Shown in pieces: positions 51,370 through 61,185 of a stretch of 64,000 nucleotides of DNA (positions are counted from its first letter, which is position 1; each line of letters starts with the position of its first letter). Position numbers and translations under genes: made by a program. This DNA comes from Flavobacterium crassostreae (lineage in GTDB: Bacteria; Bacteroidota; Bacteroidia; Flavobacteriales; Flavobacteriaceae), in NCBI RefSeq assembly GCF_001831475.1, contig NZ_CP017688.1:2046001-2110000 (forward strand). The letters run 5' to 3'. The notes under the pieces are model-generated. The model was not told where the DNA came from. It worked only from the letters and a program-made list of their open reading frames with translations, and did no database searches.

Positions 51370-53796
51370 TTGAAAATTATAAATAAGTTATACCCACACG
51401 CAATTGCTATTTTTGGTTTTGTTATTGTTTCTTTACTTTACTTTTATCCTGTATTGCAAGGCAAACAAATTTTTCAGTCTGATATTGTTCAATACACCGG
51501 AATGGCCAAAGAACAAAATGATTTTAGAGCAGTAACACACACAGAACCTTACTGGACCAACAGCTCTTTTGGAGGAATGCCCACGTATCAATTAGGAGCA
51601 AAATACCCGCACGATTATATAGGCGCTATAGATGATGCTTTGCGTTTTTTGCCCCGGCCTGCAGATTATTTATTTTTGTATTTCTTGGGTTTTTATGGTT
51701 TGCTTTTGGTGCTAAAAATAGATCCTTTAAAGGCATTTATTGGATCCTTGGCCTTCGGTTTTTCTACCTATTTAATCATCATATTAGGAGTTGGGCATAA
51801 TGCCAAAGCCCACGCTATTGCGTATATGCCACTTGTAATTGCAGGATTTTTATTGGTATTTAAAAAAAGATATTTATTAGGTGGTTTGCTAACCATGTTT
51901 GCCAGTGCATTGGAGATTAATGCCAACCACTTTCAGATGACCTATTATTTATTACTTTTTTTGCTACTACTCTCGGGCTATTTTATATACCAAGAGCTCA
52001 AAAATAAAGCGTACCAATCCGTACTAAAATCTTTAGGATACCTAGCCATTGCCGGAATTTTGGCCGTTGGAGCCAATGCAACCAATTTATTAGCCACGGC
52101 AGAATATGCAGGATTTAGTATCCGGTCTAAGAGTGAATTGACCTACAATCCGGATGGCTCTCCAAACACTACCAGTAGTGCCATGACCAAAGACTATATT
52201 ACAGAATATAGCTACGGAGTTTTAGAGAGTTTTAATTTAATTGCACCCAGAATATTTGGTGGCTCCAACAGTGAAGCCGTAGGTAAAGACAGCCAAATGT
52301 ATACTTTGATGTTAAATAACGGAGTTCCAGAGGCGCAAGCAGCAGATTTTGTTTCAGGAATGCCTACCTATTGGGGAGACCAACCCATTGTAGCGGCACC
52401 AGCATATATAGGAGTAGTGGTTTTCTTTCTGGCTGTTTTGGCCTTGTTTGTAGAGAACAGAAAAGTTAGATACGTTTTTGCTGCAGGAGCAATGGCATCC
52501 TTGATGCTTTCTTGGGGCAAAAATTTCCCGTTATTGACGGATTTTTTTATTGACTATGTCCCAATGTATGATAAATTTAGAGCCGTTTCGTCCATACAAG
52601 TTATTCTAGAACTATGTTTGCCTGTGCTTGCAATAATGGGGTTACAATCTTTTTTTAGGTTAGAAAAATCCCAGCAATGGAAACCATTATGGCAAACCAG
52701 CGCCATTAGTTTTGGAATTATACTAATTTTATTTTTAAGCAAAAGCATGTTCCGTTTTTCGGGAGCCAATGATGGTTATTATTTAGAAAGCTATGGGCCG
52801 GAATTTGTGGACGCATTAGTGAGCGATAGAAAGAGCTTGTTTAGTGCAGATTTGTTGCGCTCTGCTTTTTTTATAATGCTTGCGGGTGGTACTTTATGGT
52901 TTTTTATTAAAAATAAAATTGCTCAAAATACCGCCATCATTCTAGTGGGGTTGTTTTTAGTTTCGGATTTGTTTTTTGTAGATAAAAAATACGTTTCAAA
53001 CAAAGATTTTGTTTCCAAACAAAATGTAGAAACGCCTTTTCAGGAAACCCCGACAGACCACCAAATTTTAAAAGATACCACGGTATACCGCGTTTTTGAA
53101 GTTCAAGATTTGATGGGCGCCAGAACCTCTTATTTTCATAAATCTATTGGAGGATATAGTGCCGTTAGACCACGCAGAGTACAGCAATTGTTTGATTATC
53201 AGTTGGCTAAAAATAACTTAGAGATGCTTAATATGCTCAATGTTAAGTATGTGATACAAAAAGATAAAGAAGGAAAAGATTTTCCGGTACGTAATCCAGA
53301 TGCAAACGGTAATGCATGGTTTGTAAAAGAGGTAAAGTTGGTAAATAAAGCCAACGACGAAATGCGCCTTTTGGATAAAATAGATACCAAACAACTGGCT
53401 ATTTTTAACATTCATTTGCATGGAGATAAGTTTAAAAACGCCCGATTAAAAAGAAATTTAGACACCACTGGAACCCTACTTTTAACTACCTACAAGCCCA
53501 ATTATTTAAAATATAACTCCAAAAGCAATAGCGAAGGATTGGCTGTTTTTTCTGAAATTTATTATGAAAAAGGATGGAATGCGTATGTAGACGGCATAAA
53601 GACATCGCATTTTCCGGTTAATTATGTGTTAAGAGCCATGATGGTCCCTGCTGGAAACCATACTATTGAATTTAAATTTGAACCCGAAGTAGTAAAAACC
53701 GGTAGCACAATTACCCTAATTAGTACTATACTTATGTTGCTGCTTTTGATTGGAGGTATTTATTTAGAAAAAAAGAAAAAATTAGACTCTCTCTAG
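51370..53796 (+). CDS. YfhO-family polytopic membrane protein
   Basis: The 808-residue protein has about thirteen membrane segments and a C-terminal soluble domain (about 610-770). It fits YfhO, a GT-C-like family tied to lipid or teichoic acid glycosylation in Gram-positives and widespread in Bacteroidetes. The start is TTG at 51370: a stop lies five codons upstream and no ATG exists before the first membrane helix. Polar motifs such as FQSDIVQYTGMAKEQ after helix 1 are in the usual GT-C catalytic loop position. The sugar donor is probably lipid-linked; this is inferred. Confidence 0.82.
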   Translation: MKIINKLYPHAIAIFGFVIVSLLYFYPVLQGKQIFQSDIVQYTGMAKEQNDFRAVTHTEPYWTNSSFGGMPTYQLGAKYPHDYIGAIDDALRFLPRPADYLFLYFLGFYGLLLVLKIDPLKAFIGSLAFGFSTYLIIILGVGHNAKAHAIAYMPLVIAGFLLVFKKRYLLGGLLTMFASALEINANHFQMTYYLLLFLLLLSGYFIYQELKNKAYQSVLKSLGYLAIAGILAVGANATNLLATAEYAGFSIRSKSELTYNPDGSPNTTSSAMTKDYITEYSYGVLESFNLIAPRIFGGSNSEAVGKDSQMYTLMLNNGVPEAQAADFVSGMPTYWGDQPIVAAPAYIGVVVFFLAVLALFVENRKVRYVFAAGAMASLMLSWGKNFPLLTDFFIDYVPMYDKFRAVSSIQVILELCLPVLAIMGLQSFFRLEKSQQWKPLWQTSAISFGIILILFLSKSMFRFSGANDGYYLESYGPEFVDALVSDRKSLFSADLLRSAFFIMLAGGTLWFFIKNKIAQNTAIILVGLFLVSDLFFVDKKYVSNKDFVSKQNVETPFQETPTDHQILKDTTVYRVFEVQDLMGARTSYFHKSIGGYSAVRPRRVQQLFDYQLAKNNLEMLNMLNVKYVIQKDKEGKDFPVRNPDANGNAWFVKEVKLVNKANDEMRLLDKIDTKQLAIFNIHLHGDKFKNARLKRNLDTTGTLLLTTYKPNYLKYNSKSNSEGLAVFSEIYYEKGWNAYVDGIKTSHFPVNYVLRAMMVPAGNHTIEFKFEPEVVKTGSTITLISTILMLLLLIGGIYLEKKKKLDSL

Positions 53797-53868
53797 ATAA
53801 CTAATTTTTGGTTACTATTCTAAACAACAAATACTATTTTTTAATCTTAGCATGCAATAAACATTATT

Positions 53869-55155
53869 TTGAAGAACAAAAAAATACTAATTATCACCTA
53901 TTATTGGCCTCCAGCGGGTGGTCCAGGAGTACAACGCTGGCTAAAATTTGTTAAATATTTGCCCGAGTTTGGAGTTACGCCTGTAGTCTACATTCCGGAT
54001 AATCCAACCTATCCTATTTTGGATACAGAGTTACAAAACCAGGTTTTAGATACAACAACCATTATTAGACAGCCAATTTTTGAACCCTACCAACTTGCTT
54101 CTTATTTTTCTAAAAACAAAACACAAAAAATAAGTTCTGGAATTATTCCTAACCCAAAAAAACAATCTTTTTTGGATGCTGTTTTTTTATGGATCAGAGG
54201 AAATTTATTTATTCCTGATGCTCGTGTTTTTTGGGTTAAACCCTCGGTTGCTTATCTTGAAAAATATATAGCTACACATAATATTGAGACTATTATCACC
54301 TCAGGACCACCACATAGTTTGCATCTTATTGGCCTAGAATTAAAGAAAAAATTAGCCTTAAATTGGATTGCAGATTTCAGAGATCCCTGGACCACCATTG
54401 GTTACCATAAATCCTTGCGTTTGTCTGGTTTTGCGGCTGCTAAACATAAAAAATTAGAGAAAAAAGTTCTCCATGCTGCGGATACCATTTTGGTTACCAG
54501 CAAAACCACCAAGCTAGAATTTCAGGCAATTACAACCAAACCCATTGCGGTGCTAACCAATGGATATGATGTGGAGCTGGTTCAAAATGAAGCTTTGGAT
54601 ACTGCGTTTTCTTTAGCGCATATTGGTTCGTTTCTCTCGGAGAGAAATCCTATGATTTTGTGGGAATCCATACAAGAATTACTTACCGAAATACCGAATT
54701 TTAAAAACCATTTGGAAATAAAATTAATTGGCGCTATTAGCCAAGAGGTTTTGGCTACAATAGCGCGTTTTGATTTAAATACCTATGTAAATAATTTAGG
54801 ATATGTGTCTCACTCAGAAGCAATTGCGCATCAAAAAAAATCCCAAGTTTTGTTGCTCATCGAAATTGACTCTCCAGATACCAAAAGCATTATCCCAGGC
54901 AAATTATTTGAGTATATGGTTTCTAACCGTCCTATACTTGCTTTAGGTCCCAAGGGTTCTGATTTTGCCGAAATCATTACCAACACCAATACGGGTGTGT
55001 TTTTGGAATATTCTGAAAAACAGAAGTTAAAAAATGTAATTTTGGATTATTATACCCAATTTCTGTCCGGAAAATTACAATCAAATGCGGTTGGCTTACA
55101 GCAATATTCCAGAAAAAATATAACCAAACAATTGGTAGAATTACTAAATAAATAA
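53869..55155 (+). CDS. Glycosyltransferase, GT4-like
   Basis: The 428-residue protein has a GT-B fold: the N-terminal YYWPPAGGPGVQRWLK glycine-rich loop (about 11-26), WIADFRDPW in the middle, and a C-terminal IPGKLFEYMVSNRPIL nucleotide-sugar segment. The start is TTG at 53869, directly before KNKKILI; no ATG is available. It is followed 36 bp later by a flippase gene, so it belongs to a surface polysaccharide pathway. The sugar is not predictable. Confidence 0.87.
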   Translation: MKNKKILIITYYWPPAGGPGVQRWLKFVKYLPEFGVTPVVYIPDNPTYPILDTELQNQVLDTTTIIRQPIFEPYQLASYFSKNKTQKISSGIIPNPKKQSFLDAVFLWIRGNLFIPDARVFWVKPSVAYLEKYIATHNIETIITSGPPHSLHLIGLELKKKLALNWIADFRDPWTTIGYHKSLRLSGFAAAKHKKLEKKVLHAADTILVTSKTTKLEFQAITTKPIAVLTNGYDVELVQNEALDTAFSLAHIGSFLSERNPMILWESIQELLTEIPNFKNHLEIKLIGAISQEVLATIARFDLNTYVNNLGYVSHSEAIAHQKKSQVLLLIEIDSPDTKSIIPGKLFEYMVSNRPILALGPKGSDFAEIITNTNTGVFLEYSEKQKLKNVILDYYTQFLSGKLQSNAVGLQQYSRKNITKQLVELLNK

Positions 55156-55191
55156 TATAAAGAGACTGCTTGCATCTCACCACAACCTCTA

Positions 55192-56652
55192 ATGGGAATA
55201 GTATTAAATCAATCTTTAAAAAACACCATAATTACCTATATCGGTTTTGGTGTTGGTGCTATCAATACGCTTTATTTGTATCCCATTTTTCTTGGAGCAA
55301 CTTACTATGCTGTAACCAATTATATATTGTCTGCGGCCAATGTTATAATGCCCTTGTTTGCTATTGGTATGCAAAATACATTAGTCAAATTTTATTCGCA
55401 ATATAATACAGAACAGGAGCGAGAGCAATTTTTGTCATTTACAGTGTTGTTTCCGTTACTGTTGTGCATTCCGTTGGTATTGTTGGGACTTTATTTCTTT
55501 GAGGATTTGGTGTTTTTTGTGTCCAAAAAAAACCCTGTAGTCCAGACCTTTATTTGGCTAATCCCTTTTACGGGTTTGTGTATGGCTTATTTTGAAATAT
55601 TTTATGCCTGGGCACGGGTACACATGCACTCCGTATTTGGAAATTTTATTAAAGAGGTTGGTTTGCGTTTGTTTTCTTTATTTGCTCTTATTGGAGTATA
55701 TTTTAAATGGATAACCGTTGTGGATTTTGTGTATGTTACCTCCGGGATTTATTTTTTGGCTTTACTAGTTACCATGTTATATGCCTTTAAGATTAAAGCA
55801 CCTAAATTTCAGTTCCTTCTACCTCAGAATGTTAAGGCAATTCTAGAGTACACTTTTTATATTATTTTATCTGGTAGTGTAGCCAATCTACTCTTAGATG
55901 GAGACAAGTTAATGCTCAACCAATATATGGTTATTGAAAACATTGCCTACTATTCTGTGGCAACGTACATTGCCTTAGTAATTTCGGTACCTAGTAGGTC
56001 CATGCATCAAATTGTATATCCTATTACGGCCAAATTAATGCACGAAAATAAATATGTAGAGCTCAATGCCTTGTACCAAAAAACGTCAATCAATCTCCAG
56101 GTTGTTGGAGGTTTTGTAATGCTTTGTATTTTTGTAAACATTAACCAATTGTATCAATTGGTGCCCAAAGAATATAGTGGTGGGATTGTAGTGGTATTTA
56201 TGATTGGTTTGTCTAAATATTTTGATTTAATTCTAGGAAACAATAATGCTATAATTTTTAATTCGAAGTACTACAGAATGGTGTTGTTTTTAGGATTGTT
56301 TTTGGTGGTTATCACCATAGTTTTGAATATTATTTTTATACCAACCTACGGAATAATAGGCTCTGCATTTGCCACCTTGCTATCTATAACCTTGTATAGC
56401 TTGGCTAAATTAATGTTTGTAGTAAAAAAAATGCACTTATATCCATTTACAAAACAAACCTTAGTATCCTTGAGCGTAACCATGGTATTGTTTTTGGTAT
56501 TCTATTTTTGGGAGTTTCCTATGCATCCTATTATAGCCATTGGTTTAAAATCGGTTTTAATAACCGTAGCTTATGTGTATTTGAATTATAAATTAAAGGT
56601 TTCTAAAGAAATTAACGGCGTATTAGATGGTTTGCTTAACAAATTAAAATAA
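55192..56652 (+). CDS. Wzx-like polysaccharide flippase
   Basis: The 486-residue membrane protein has about fourteen helices in the MATE/MOP layout of polysaccharide biosynthesis flippases. It moves lipid-linked glycan units across the inner membrane. The start ATG at 55192 gives a short polar N terminus before helix 1. It follows the GT4 gene by 36 bp. After it the plus-strand polysaccharide cluster is interrupted by a 413-bp gap with a gene remnant and an inverted repeat. Confidence 0.87.
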   Translation: MGIVLNQSLKNTIITYIGFGVGAINTLYLYPIFLGATYYAVTNYILSAANVIMPLFAIGMQNTLVKFYSQYNTEQEREQFLSFTVLFPLLLCIPLVLLGLYFFEDLVFFVSKKNPVVQTFIWLIPFTGLCMAYFEIFYAWARVHMHSVFGNFIKEVGLRLFSLFALIGVYFKWITVVDFVYVTSGIYFLALLVTMLYAFKIKAPKFQFLLPQNVKAILEYTFYIILSGSVANLLLDGDKLMLNQYMVIENIAYYSVATYIALVISVPSRSMHQIVYPITAKLMHENKYVELNALYQKTSINLQVVGGFVMLCIFVNINQLYQLVPKEYSGGIVVVFMIGLSKYFDLILGNNNAIIFNSKYYRMVLFLGLFLVVITIVLNIIFIPTYGIIGSAFATLLSITLYSLAKLMFVVKKMHLYPFTKQTLVSLSVTMVLFLVFYFWEFPMHPIIAIGLKSVLITVAYVYLNYKLKVSKEINGVLDGLLNKLK

Positions 56653-56695
56653 AGTGGTTTTTAGAGGGGCTATTTTTTTTAAAGGTTTTACAATA

Positions 56696-56869
56696 TTAAT
56701 CCCAATAGTCATTTATTCCGTATTCTTTCAGTACTTCTTCCCATTTAAACGCTACTTTATTTGGAATCAAAATACTTTCCTCATTCGCTATTTTTTGTCC
56801 TTTCTCTTTATTGAAAGATAAAAAATTGAAATTCCATTTTTTAAAGAAAAAACAACAAGCTGGAAGTGT
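56696..56869 (-). pseudogene. C-terminal remnant of an unidentified protein
   Basis: The minus strand is open for 57 codons and ends with KVAFKWEEVLKEYGINDYWD then TAA, good protein-like sequence. It has no start codon and a TAA interrupts it just upstream at 56870-56872. It therefore looks like the 3' end of a lost gene. I do not recognise the family. It lies on the strand opposite to its neighbours. Confidence 0.45.
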
Positions 56870-56902
56870 TTATTGGCTATTGCTACAGGGCGTAGCAAAC
56901 GT

Positions 56903-56997
56903 CTTAATCAATTTGCAAGTTTTGTGGAATTACCGTTTTTAATTGTATATTCGTCACACAGAAAATACTCGTCTCCAAAACTTGCAAACTGGTTAAG
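56903..56997. repeat. Inverted repeat of 22 bp with 51-bp spacer
   Basis: The arms at 56903-56924 and 56976-56997 are reverse complements at 20 of 22 positions (core CTTGCAAA/TTTGCAAG). Outside them TAGCAAACG (left) and CGTTTTGCTA (right) continue the symmetry with an unequal gap. A 63-codon plus-strand open frame spans it but looks spurious. The role is unknown. Confidence 0.6.
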
Positions 56998-57065
56998 GTG
57001 CGGGAAGTTATGCGTTTTGCTAAAAGTCCGACAAATAACAAACACTATAAAAATAGACAGATAAT

Positions 57066-58502
57066 ATGTTTTTTAACTCATTAAATTTTGCAATCTTCTT
57101 ACCTATTGTCTTCTTACTCTATTGGTTTGCAACAAAAGGAAATTTAAAACTTCAAAATGTTTTATTACTTGTTTCAAGCTATTTCTTTTATGCCTGCTGG
57201 GATTGGAGATTTTTATTTCTTTTAATCTTTTCAATACTACTAGATTATTATACCGGAATAAAAATGTCGGACGCTAAAAATAACAATTCTAAAAAGTTTT
57301 GGTTTTGGTTAAGTATATCTGTAAATCTTGGCTTTCTTGGTATTTTTAAATATTATAATTTTTTCGCTGAATCCTTTGCAAGTGCTTTGGGTAATGTAGG
57401 ATTAAATGTTAATCCATGGACATTAAAAGTTATTTTACCAGTAGGTATTTCATTTTATACATTTCATGGATTGTCTTATGTAATCGACATTTACAAAGAC
57501 CGAATTAAGGCAGAAAAGAATTTCATTGATTATTCTGTCTTCGTTAGTTTTTTTCCATTATTAGTTGCTGGTCCAATAGAACGTGCGACTCATCTTTTGC
57601 CTCAAATTCAAAAAAAGAGAACTTTTGATTATGCCAAAGCGGTTGATGGCTTAAGACAAATTTTATGGGGATTATTTAAAAAAGTTGTAATTGCTGACCA
57701 ATGTGCTGAATATGCAAATCAAATTTTTAATAATTCAGCAGATTATTCAGGAAGTACGCTTCTTTTAGGTGCTATATTTTTTACTTTTCAAATTTATGGT
57801 GATTTTTCAGGATATTCTGATATTGCTTTAGGGACAGCTCGTCTTTTGGGTATAGATCTATTAAGAAACTTTGCTTTCCCATATTTTTCAAGAGACATTG
57901 CCGAATTTTGGAGACGATGGCACATTTCACTTTCTTCTTGGTTTAAAGACTATCTCTACATTCCATTAGGCGGCAGTAAAGGAGGAATGTGGATGAAGAT
58001 TAGGAATACCTTTATTATTTTTCTTGTAAGTGGTTTTTGGCATGGAGCAAATTGGACATTTATTATTTGGGGTTTTCTAAATGCTTTGTACATAATGCCT
58101 TCAATAATATTTAATACAAATAGAAATAACCTTGAAATCGTTGCGAAAGGAAAATACATACCTAATCTAAAAGACTTATTTTCAATTTTAATTACATTTA
58201 GCTTAACTGTATTTGCTTGGATTTTTTTTAGAGCAGAAAATCTAGGTCACGCAATACAATATATTTCTCAAATATTTTCAAAATCAATATTTTCAACTCC
58301 TATTATAATACCGAATCGTTTATTCATTTTGCTTATACTATTTATAATCATCGAGTGGATTGGAAGAGAAGAACAATATGCCCTCGAAAAAACTTGCTTA
58401 CAACTGCCTACTTTTATTAGATGGGGTTTTTATTACATACTAGTATTTGCAATATTTTATTTTGCAGGTTCTGAACAACAATTTATCTATTTTCAATTTT
58501 AG
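57066..58502 (+). CDS. MBOAT-family O-acyltransferase (AlgI-like)
   Basis: The 478-residue membrane protein has about eleven helices and the AlgI-type signature: GISFYTFHGLSYVID, PLLVAGPIERA, FWRRWHISLSSWFKDYLYIPLGG (quoted as WRRWHISLSSWFKDY), and the invariant His in FWHGANW. It transfers acyl groups, usually acetyl, to a surface polysaccharide across the membrane. It is paired with the SGNH gene starting 2 bp after its stop, which is broken by an insertion sequence. No signs of damage are seen in this gene itself. Confidence 0.93.
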   Translation: MFFNSLNFAIFLPIVFLLYWFATKGNLKLQNVLLLVSSYFFYACWDWRFLFLLIFSILLDYYTGIKMSDAKNNNSKKFWFWLSISVNLGFLGIFKYYNFFAESFASALGNVGLNVNPWTLKVILPVGISFYTFHGLSYVIDIYKDRIKAEKNFIDYSVFVSFFPLLVAGPIERATHLLPQIQKKRTFDYAKAVDGLRQILWGLFKKVVIADQCAEYANQIFNNSADYSGSTLLLGAIFFTFQIYGDFSGYSDIALGTARLLGIDLLRNFAFPYFSRDIAEFWRRWHISLSSWFKDYLYIPLGGSKGGMWMKIRNTFIIFLVSGFWHGANWTFIIWGFLNALYIMPSIIFNTNRNNLEIVAKGKYIPNLKDLFSILITFSLTVFAWIFFRAENLGHAIQYISQIFSKSIFSTPIIIPNRLFILLILFIIIEWIGREEQYALEKTCLQLPTFIRWGFYYILVFAIFYFAGSEQQFIYFQF

Positions 58503-58504
58503 TT

Positions 58505-58891
58505 ATGTCAAAATTCATAAAACTATTTGCATTATTTTTAATCCCAATTTTAGTTGTAATGACTTCATTTGAATTACTTTTAAGAAATATTCCTAATGAT
58601 TATTCATATAAAAAAAAATATTTAGATGCCAAATCTGACGGTATTGAAGTATTATTTTTAGGTAGCTCTCATATTTATTTTGGAATTAATCCAGAATATA
58701 TCACGAAGAAATCTTTTAATGTAGCACATAGTTCTCAATCCTTGAATTTTGATTTAGAAATTATTAAAAAGTATAAAAACCGATGGAAAAACTTGAAGTA
58801 TATTATTGTTCCAATAGATTACTTTTCAATGTATACAACACTTGAAGATGCTATTGAAAAATGGCGTGTTAAAAATTATAGTATTTATTTG
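58505..58891 (+). pseudogene. SGNH/AlgJ-like protein, 5' part, interrupted by IS
   Basis: The 129 codons before the insertion encode a signal anchor (about 8-25) and a block I motif LFLGSSHIYFGI (about 50-61) of SGNH-type acyltransfer partners. The frame then reaches a stop two codons into the IS. It resumes in the same frame at 60167, and removal of the IS and one 6-bp repeat restores a 340-residue protein. It normally partners the MBOAT encoded 2 bp upstream. Confidence 0.85.
58886..58891. repeat. Target-site duplication, left copy
   Basis: TATTTG here is repeated at 60161-60166 on the other side of the IS. The true duplication may be 3-6 bp. Both copies read Tyr-Leu in the frame of the host gene. 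Confidence 0.65.
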
Positions 58892-58939
58892 TTTTGACCC
58901 CTATAAAACAAGAGTATTATTGTAAATTTCGATTATTAT

Positions 58940-59785
58940 TTATGCGGTTAATTTTTTCATCAAAATTAGATGCTTATCCTGGTTCCATTTCTCTATTGGG
59001 GTAATGCGTCCTAAAAGTCCATGTAGCCTAGTATTATTATAGAAAATCACATATCTTTTTAGTATTAGTTCAATTTCTCCAAAAGTTCTATAATCAACTC
59101 TTTGGAACACTTCTTTTTTTAGTATTCCATGATAGGCTTCAATATGTGCATTTTCTTCTGGTGTTGCTACATGGGTAAATTCTTGCTGAACTCCAATGAG
59201 TCCAAGGTATTCCCGAACTCTTTTGGCAATAAATTGACTTCCATTATCACTTCTTATCACAACATTTTCAGGGTATTGGTATTCTAAAAATAAATCAGAA
59301 AGCAAAGCGATTACTTTGTTTTGTTTTATAGAAAAAGAGAAAAAATCCTTTAATATTCTGCGAGTATGAACGTCTATTATAGATAGTAAATAAGCGTTTT
59401 TACCTACCTTTGGGATCCAAACCATCTTAATATCCATTTCTAAACATTCAAAAGGTTTAGTGGTTTTAACTTTTCTATATTTTACAAATTTACGACCAGA
59501 ACCACTCCTGTTTATTCGGTTTTCTAGTTTCAACAAACCCTCTTCTCTCATAATTCGATACAACTTTTTAGGATTAATTAAGTACCCCTCTCGTTGTAAA
59601 TAGGAAGTCATTAAACGGTAACCGCAGTCAATAAACTCATTACTTAAAACATCTTTAACAGATTCAACAACAGTATCTTGACTTACATATCCTTGATGTT
59701 TATTAAAGGTAAATTCACTAGGTTTAATACCTTTCTTACCTGAGCTTGGTCTTCTATAATAACTACTTTGAACCATGCCTACCAT
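58940..59785 (-). CDS. IS3-family transposase OrfB (DDE integrase core)
   Basis: From the internal ATG the protein has 281 residues with the catalytic triad: Asp in LEMDIKMVW, Asp in IRSDNGSQF, and Glu in ATPEENAHIE about 35 residues later. The frame is in fact open further upstream to the A-run at 59867-59875, without an ATG, as expected when OrfB is made by -1 frameshifting from OrfA. The HTH_21 region precedes the core. All key residues are present. Confidence 0.93.
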   Translation of the reverse strand: MVGMVQSSYYRRPSSGKKGIKPSEFTFNKHQGYVSQDTVVESVKDVLSNEFIDCGYRLMTSYLQREGYLINPKKLYRIMREEGLLKLENRINRSGSGRKFVKYRKVKTTKPFECLEMDIKMVWIPKVGKNAYLLSIIDVHTRRILKDFFSFSIKQNKVIALLSDLFLEYQYPENVVIRSDNGSQFIAKRVREYLGLIGVQQEFTHVATPEENAHIEAYHGILKKEVFQRVDYRTFGEIELILKRYVIFYNNTRLHGLLGRITPIEKWNQDKHLILMKKLTA

Positions 59786-59835
59786 AGCAATAATTTTAGT
59801 TTTACTAATCTTATGTTTACTATAAAAACTATCTA

Positions 59836-60147
59836 CTAAATCTTTCTTGGATCGGATGTCCCAAACTTTTTTTTTAAAAGTTCACGCCCGATTTCTAATT
59901 CGATTTCCTTGTTAGCTAATAATTTGCGTAGAATTCTGTTTTCTTCCTCAGCTTGCTTTAGCTCTTTACTACTAGTGTCATAAGTTACTTTTAAACCTGC
60001 TTCTCCCTGCTTCTCGTGTTTCTTCTTCCAGCTATACAAAGTGCCAGTGCTAAGGCTGTATTTACGGCAGGTTTCAACGGCTCCTAATTCTTCTGAAAAG
60101 GATAGGATTTCTAGCTTTTCTTCTAAACTCCATTTCTTGTATTTCAT
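59836..60147 (-). CDS. IS3-family transposase OrfA (helix-turn-helix)
   Basis: This 103-residue protein has an N-terminal HTH (LEEKLEILSFSEELGAVETCRKYSLSTGTLYSWKKKHE, key parts ETCRKYSLS and LYSWKKK) and a C-terminal leucine-zipper-like helix (about 60-95). Near its end it contains nine A residues followed by G (59867-59875 on the opposite strand), a slippery site for -1 frameshifting into OrfB to make the fused OrfAB transposase. It ends 12 codons after the slip site. Confidence 0.92.
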   Translation of the reverse strand: MKYKKWSLEEKLEILSFSEELGAVETCRKYSLSTGTLYSWKKKHEKQGEAGLKVTYDTSSKELKQAEEENRILRKLLANKEIELEIGRELLKKKFGTSDPRKI

Positions 60148-60160
60148 ATCTCAAATGTAC

Positions 60161-60802
60161 TATTTGAAATTTAAAATATCACTCCGAACTATTAAGGGGC
60201 TAAAATATTATTATGGTATCTCTACAAATGAAAGTTATTGGAATAACTTTGAAATATTTAGCGGGAAATTACCCAATAATATCTCAAGAGCTAAAGCATA
60301 TTTATTTAAACAAAGAACAGATGTTACTTGTACTGAATTGGGTTTTGGGACTGCATATAACTCAAAAGATAGTAAAGACTTAATCGAAACTGGTAAAACT
60401 GCTGCTAAAAGACATACTATAGAACTAGATAATAACCAATTTATTTTTTCTAAAAATATTAAGACTGTTAATTCGATAATTGAATTTTCTAAAAATCATA
60501 ATATAAAAATTATTTTTATTACTTGTCCTGCATATTCAACATACCGTGAAAATCTAAATCCAATTCAACTTGACAATTCTCTAAATATTATTAAACAATT
60601 ATCTGCAAAAAATAAAAACACAACTTATTATAATTTTTTGACAGACAAAACATTTATTGCAGATGATTATTATGACGCAGACCATTTAAACGAAATTGGT
60701 GCTAAAAAATTAACTTTAAAAATAGACAGTATAATTAACAATATAGAAAGCACGAACGTACAACAGTCGTTTGTTAAAAAAGCGGGTTCTGTGCTAAAAT
60801 GA
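60161..60802 (+). pseudogene. SGNH/AlgJ-like protein, 3' part after IS
   Basis: This is the continuation of the gene begun at 58505, in frame from the right-hand TATTTG copy. It ends with DADHLNEIGAKKLT, the block V Asp-x-x-His of SGNH enzymes (about 20 residues after ITCPAYSTY-type block). An ATG inside the IS at the right border could in principle give an N-terminally truncated product, but it would lack the signal anchor and block I. O-acetylation by the MBOAT pair is probably lost in this strain. Confidence 0.82.
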
Positions 60803-61185
60803 AGTTTTGTGCTTCGAGATCCGCTTCTTAGTAAAACTTTAAAAATATTGTTCTTGGCTTAATGTTGCAGAAATACCAAAGTCTAAAATCATTTAATAAT
60901 ATTAGTTTTTTAATTTAACTACAACTTTTTTTATTGGCATCTATGCGAAAATAAAAAAAATAAATGTATGTTTTTTACGGTTTTCCACATTTGTTAAACG
61001 TATTAATTATTGCTAATAAGTTTGTTATAAATGGTTTGTTGCGCCATATAACAATAAAGTTTAAAAAGTCAAAACCCAAATATCACTAAAAGTGGGTATT
61101 GTAGGATGGACTTAAAGAACTTAATTTTGTGGCATCAATATTGTTATTAAACATATTATTATTGCAATTAAATCAGAAGGTTGTT

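Larger units (their letters stand above)
58892..60160 (-). mobile_element. IS3-family (IS150-like) insertion sequence, about 1.27 kb
   Basis: Two overlapping-frame transposase ORFs on the minus strand, the DDE core and flanking TATTTG duplications define the element. Its length of 1,269 bp is normal for the family. Terminal inverted repeats are weak by eye, so the ends may shift by a few bases. It interrupts the SGNH gene and is in the opposite orientation to it. Both ORFs look intact, so it may be active and recent. Confidence 0.85.

Noticed and set aside
56873..57064. Plus-strand open frame of 63 codons before the MBOAT gene
   Set aside because: It spans the 22-bp inverted repeat, so its codons are set by the repeat; the product resembles nothing.
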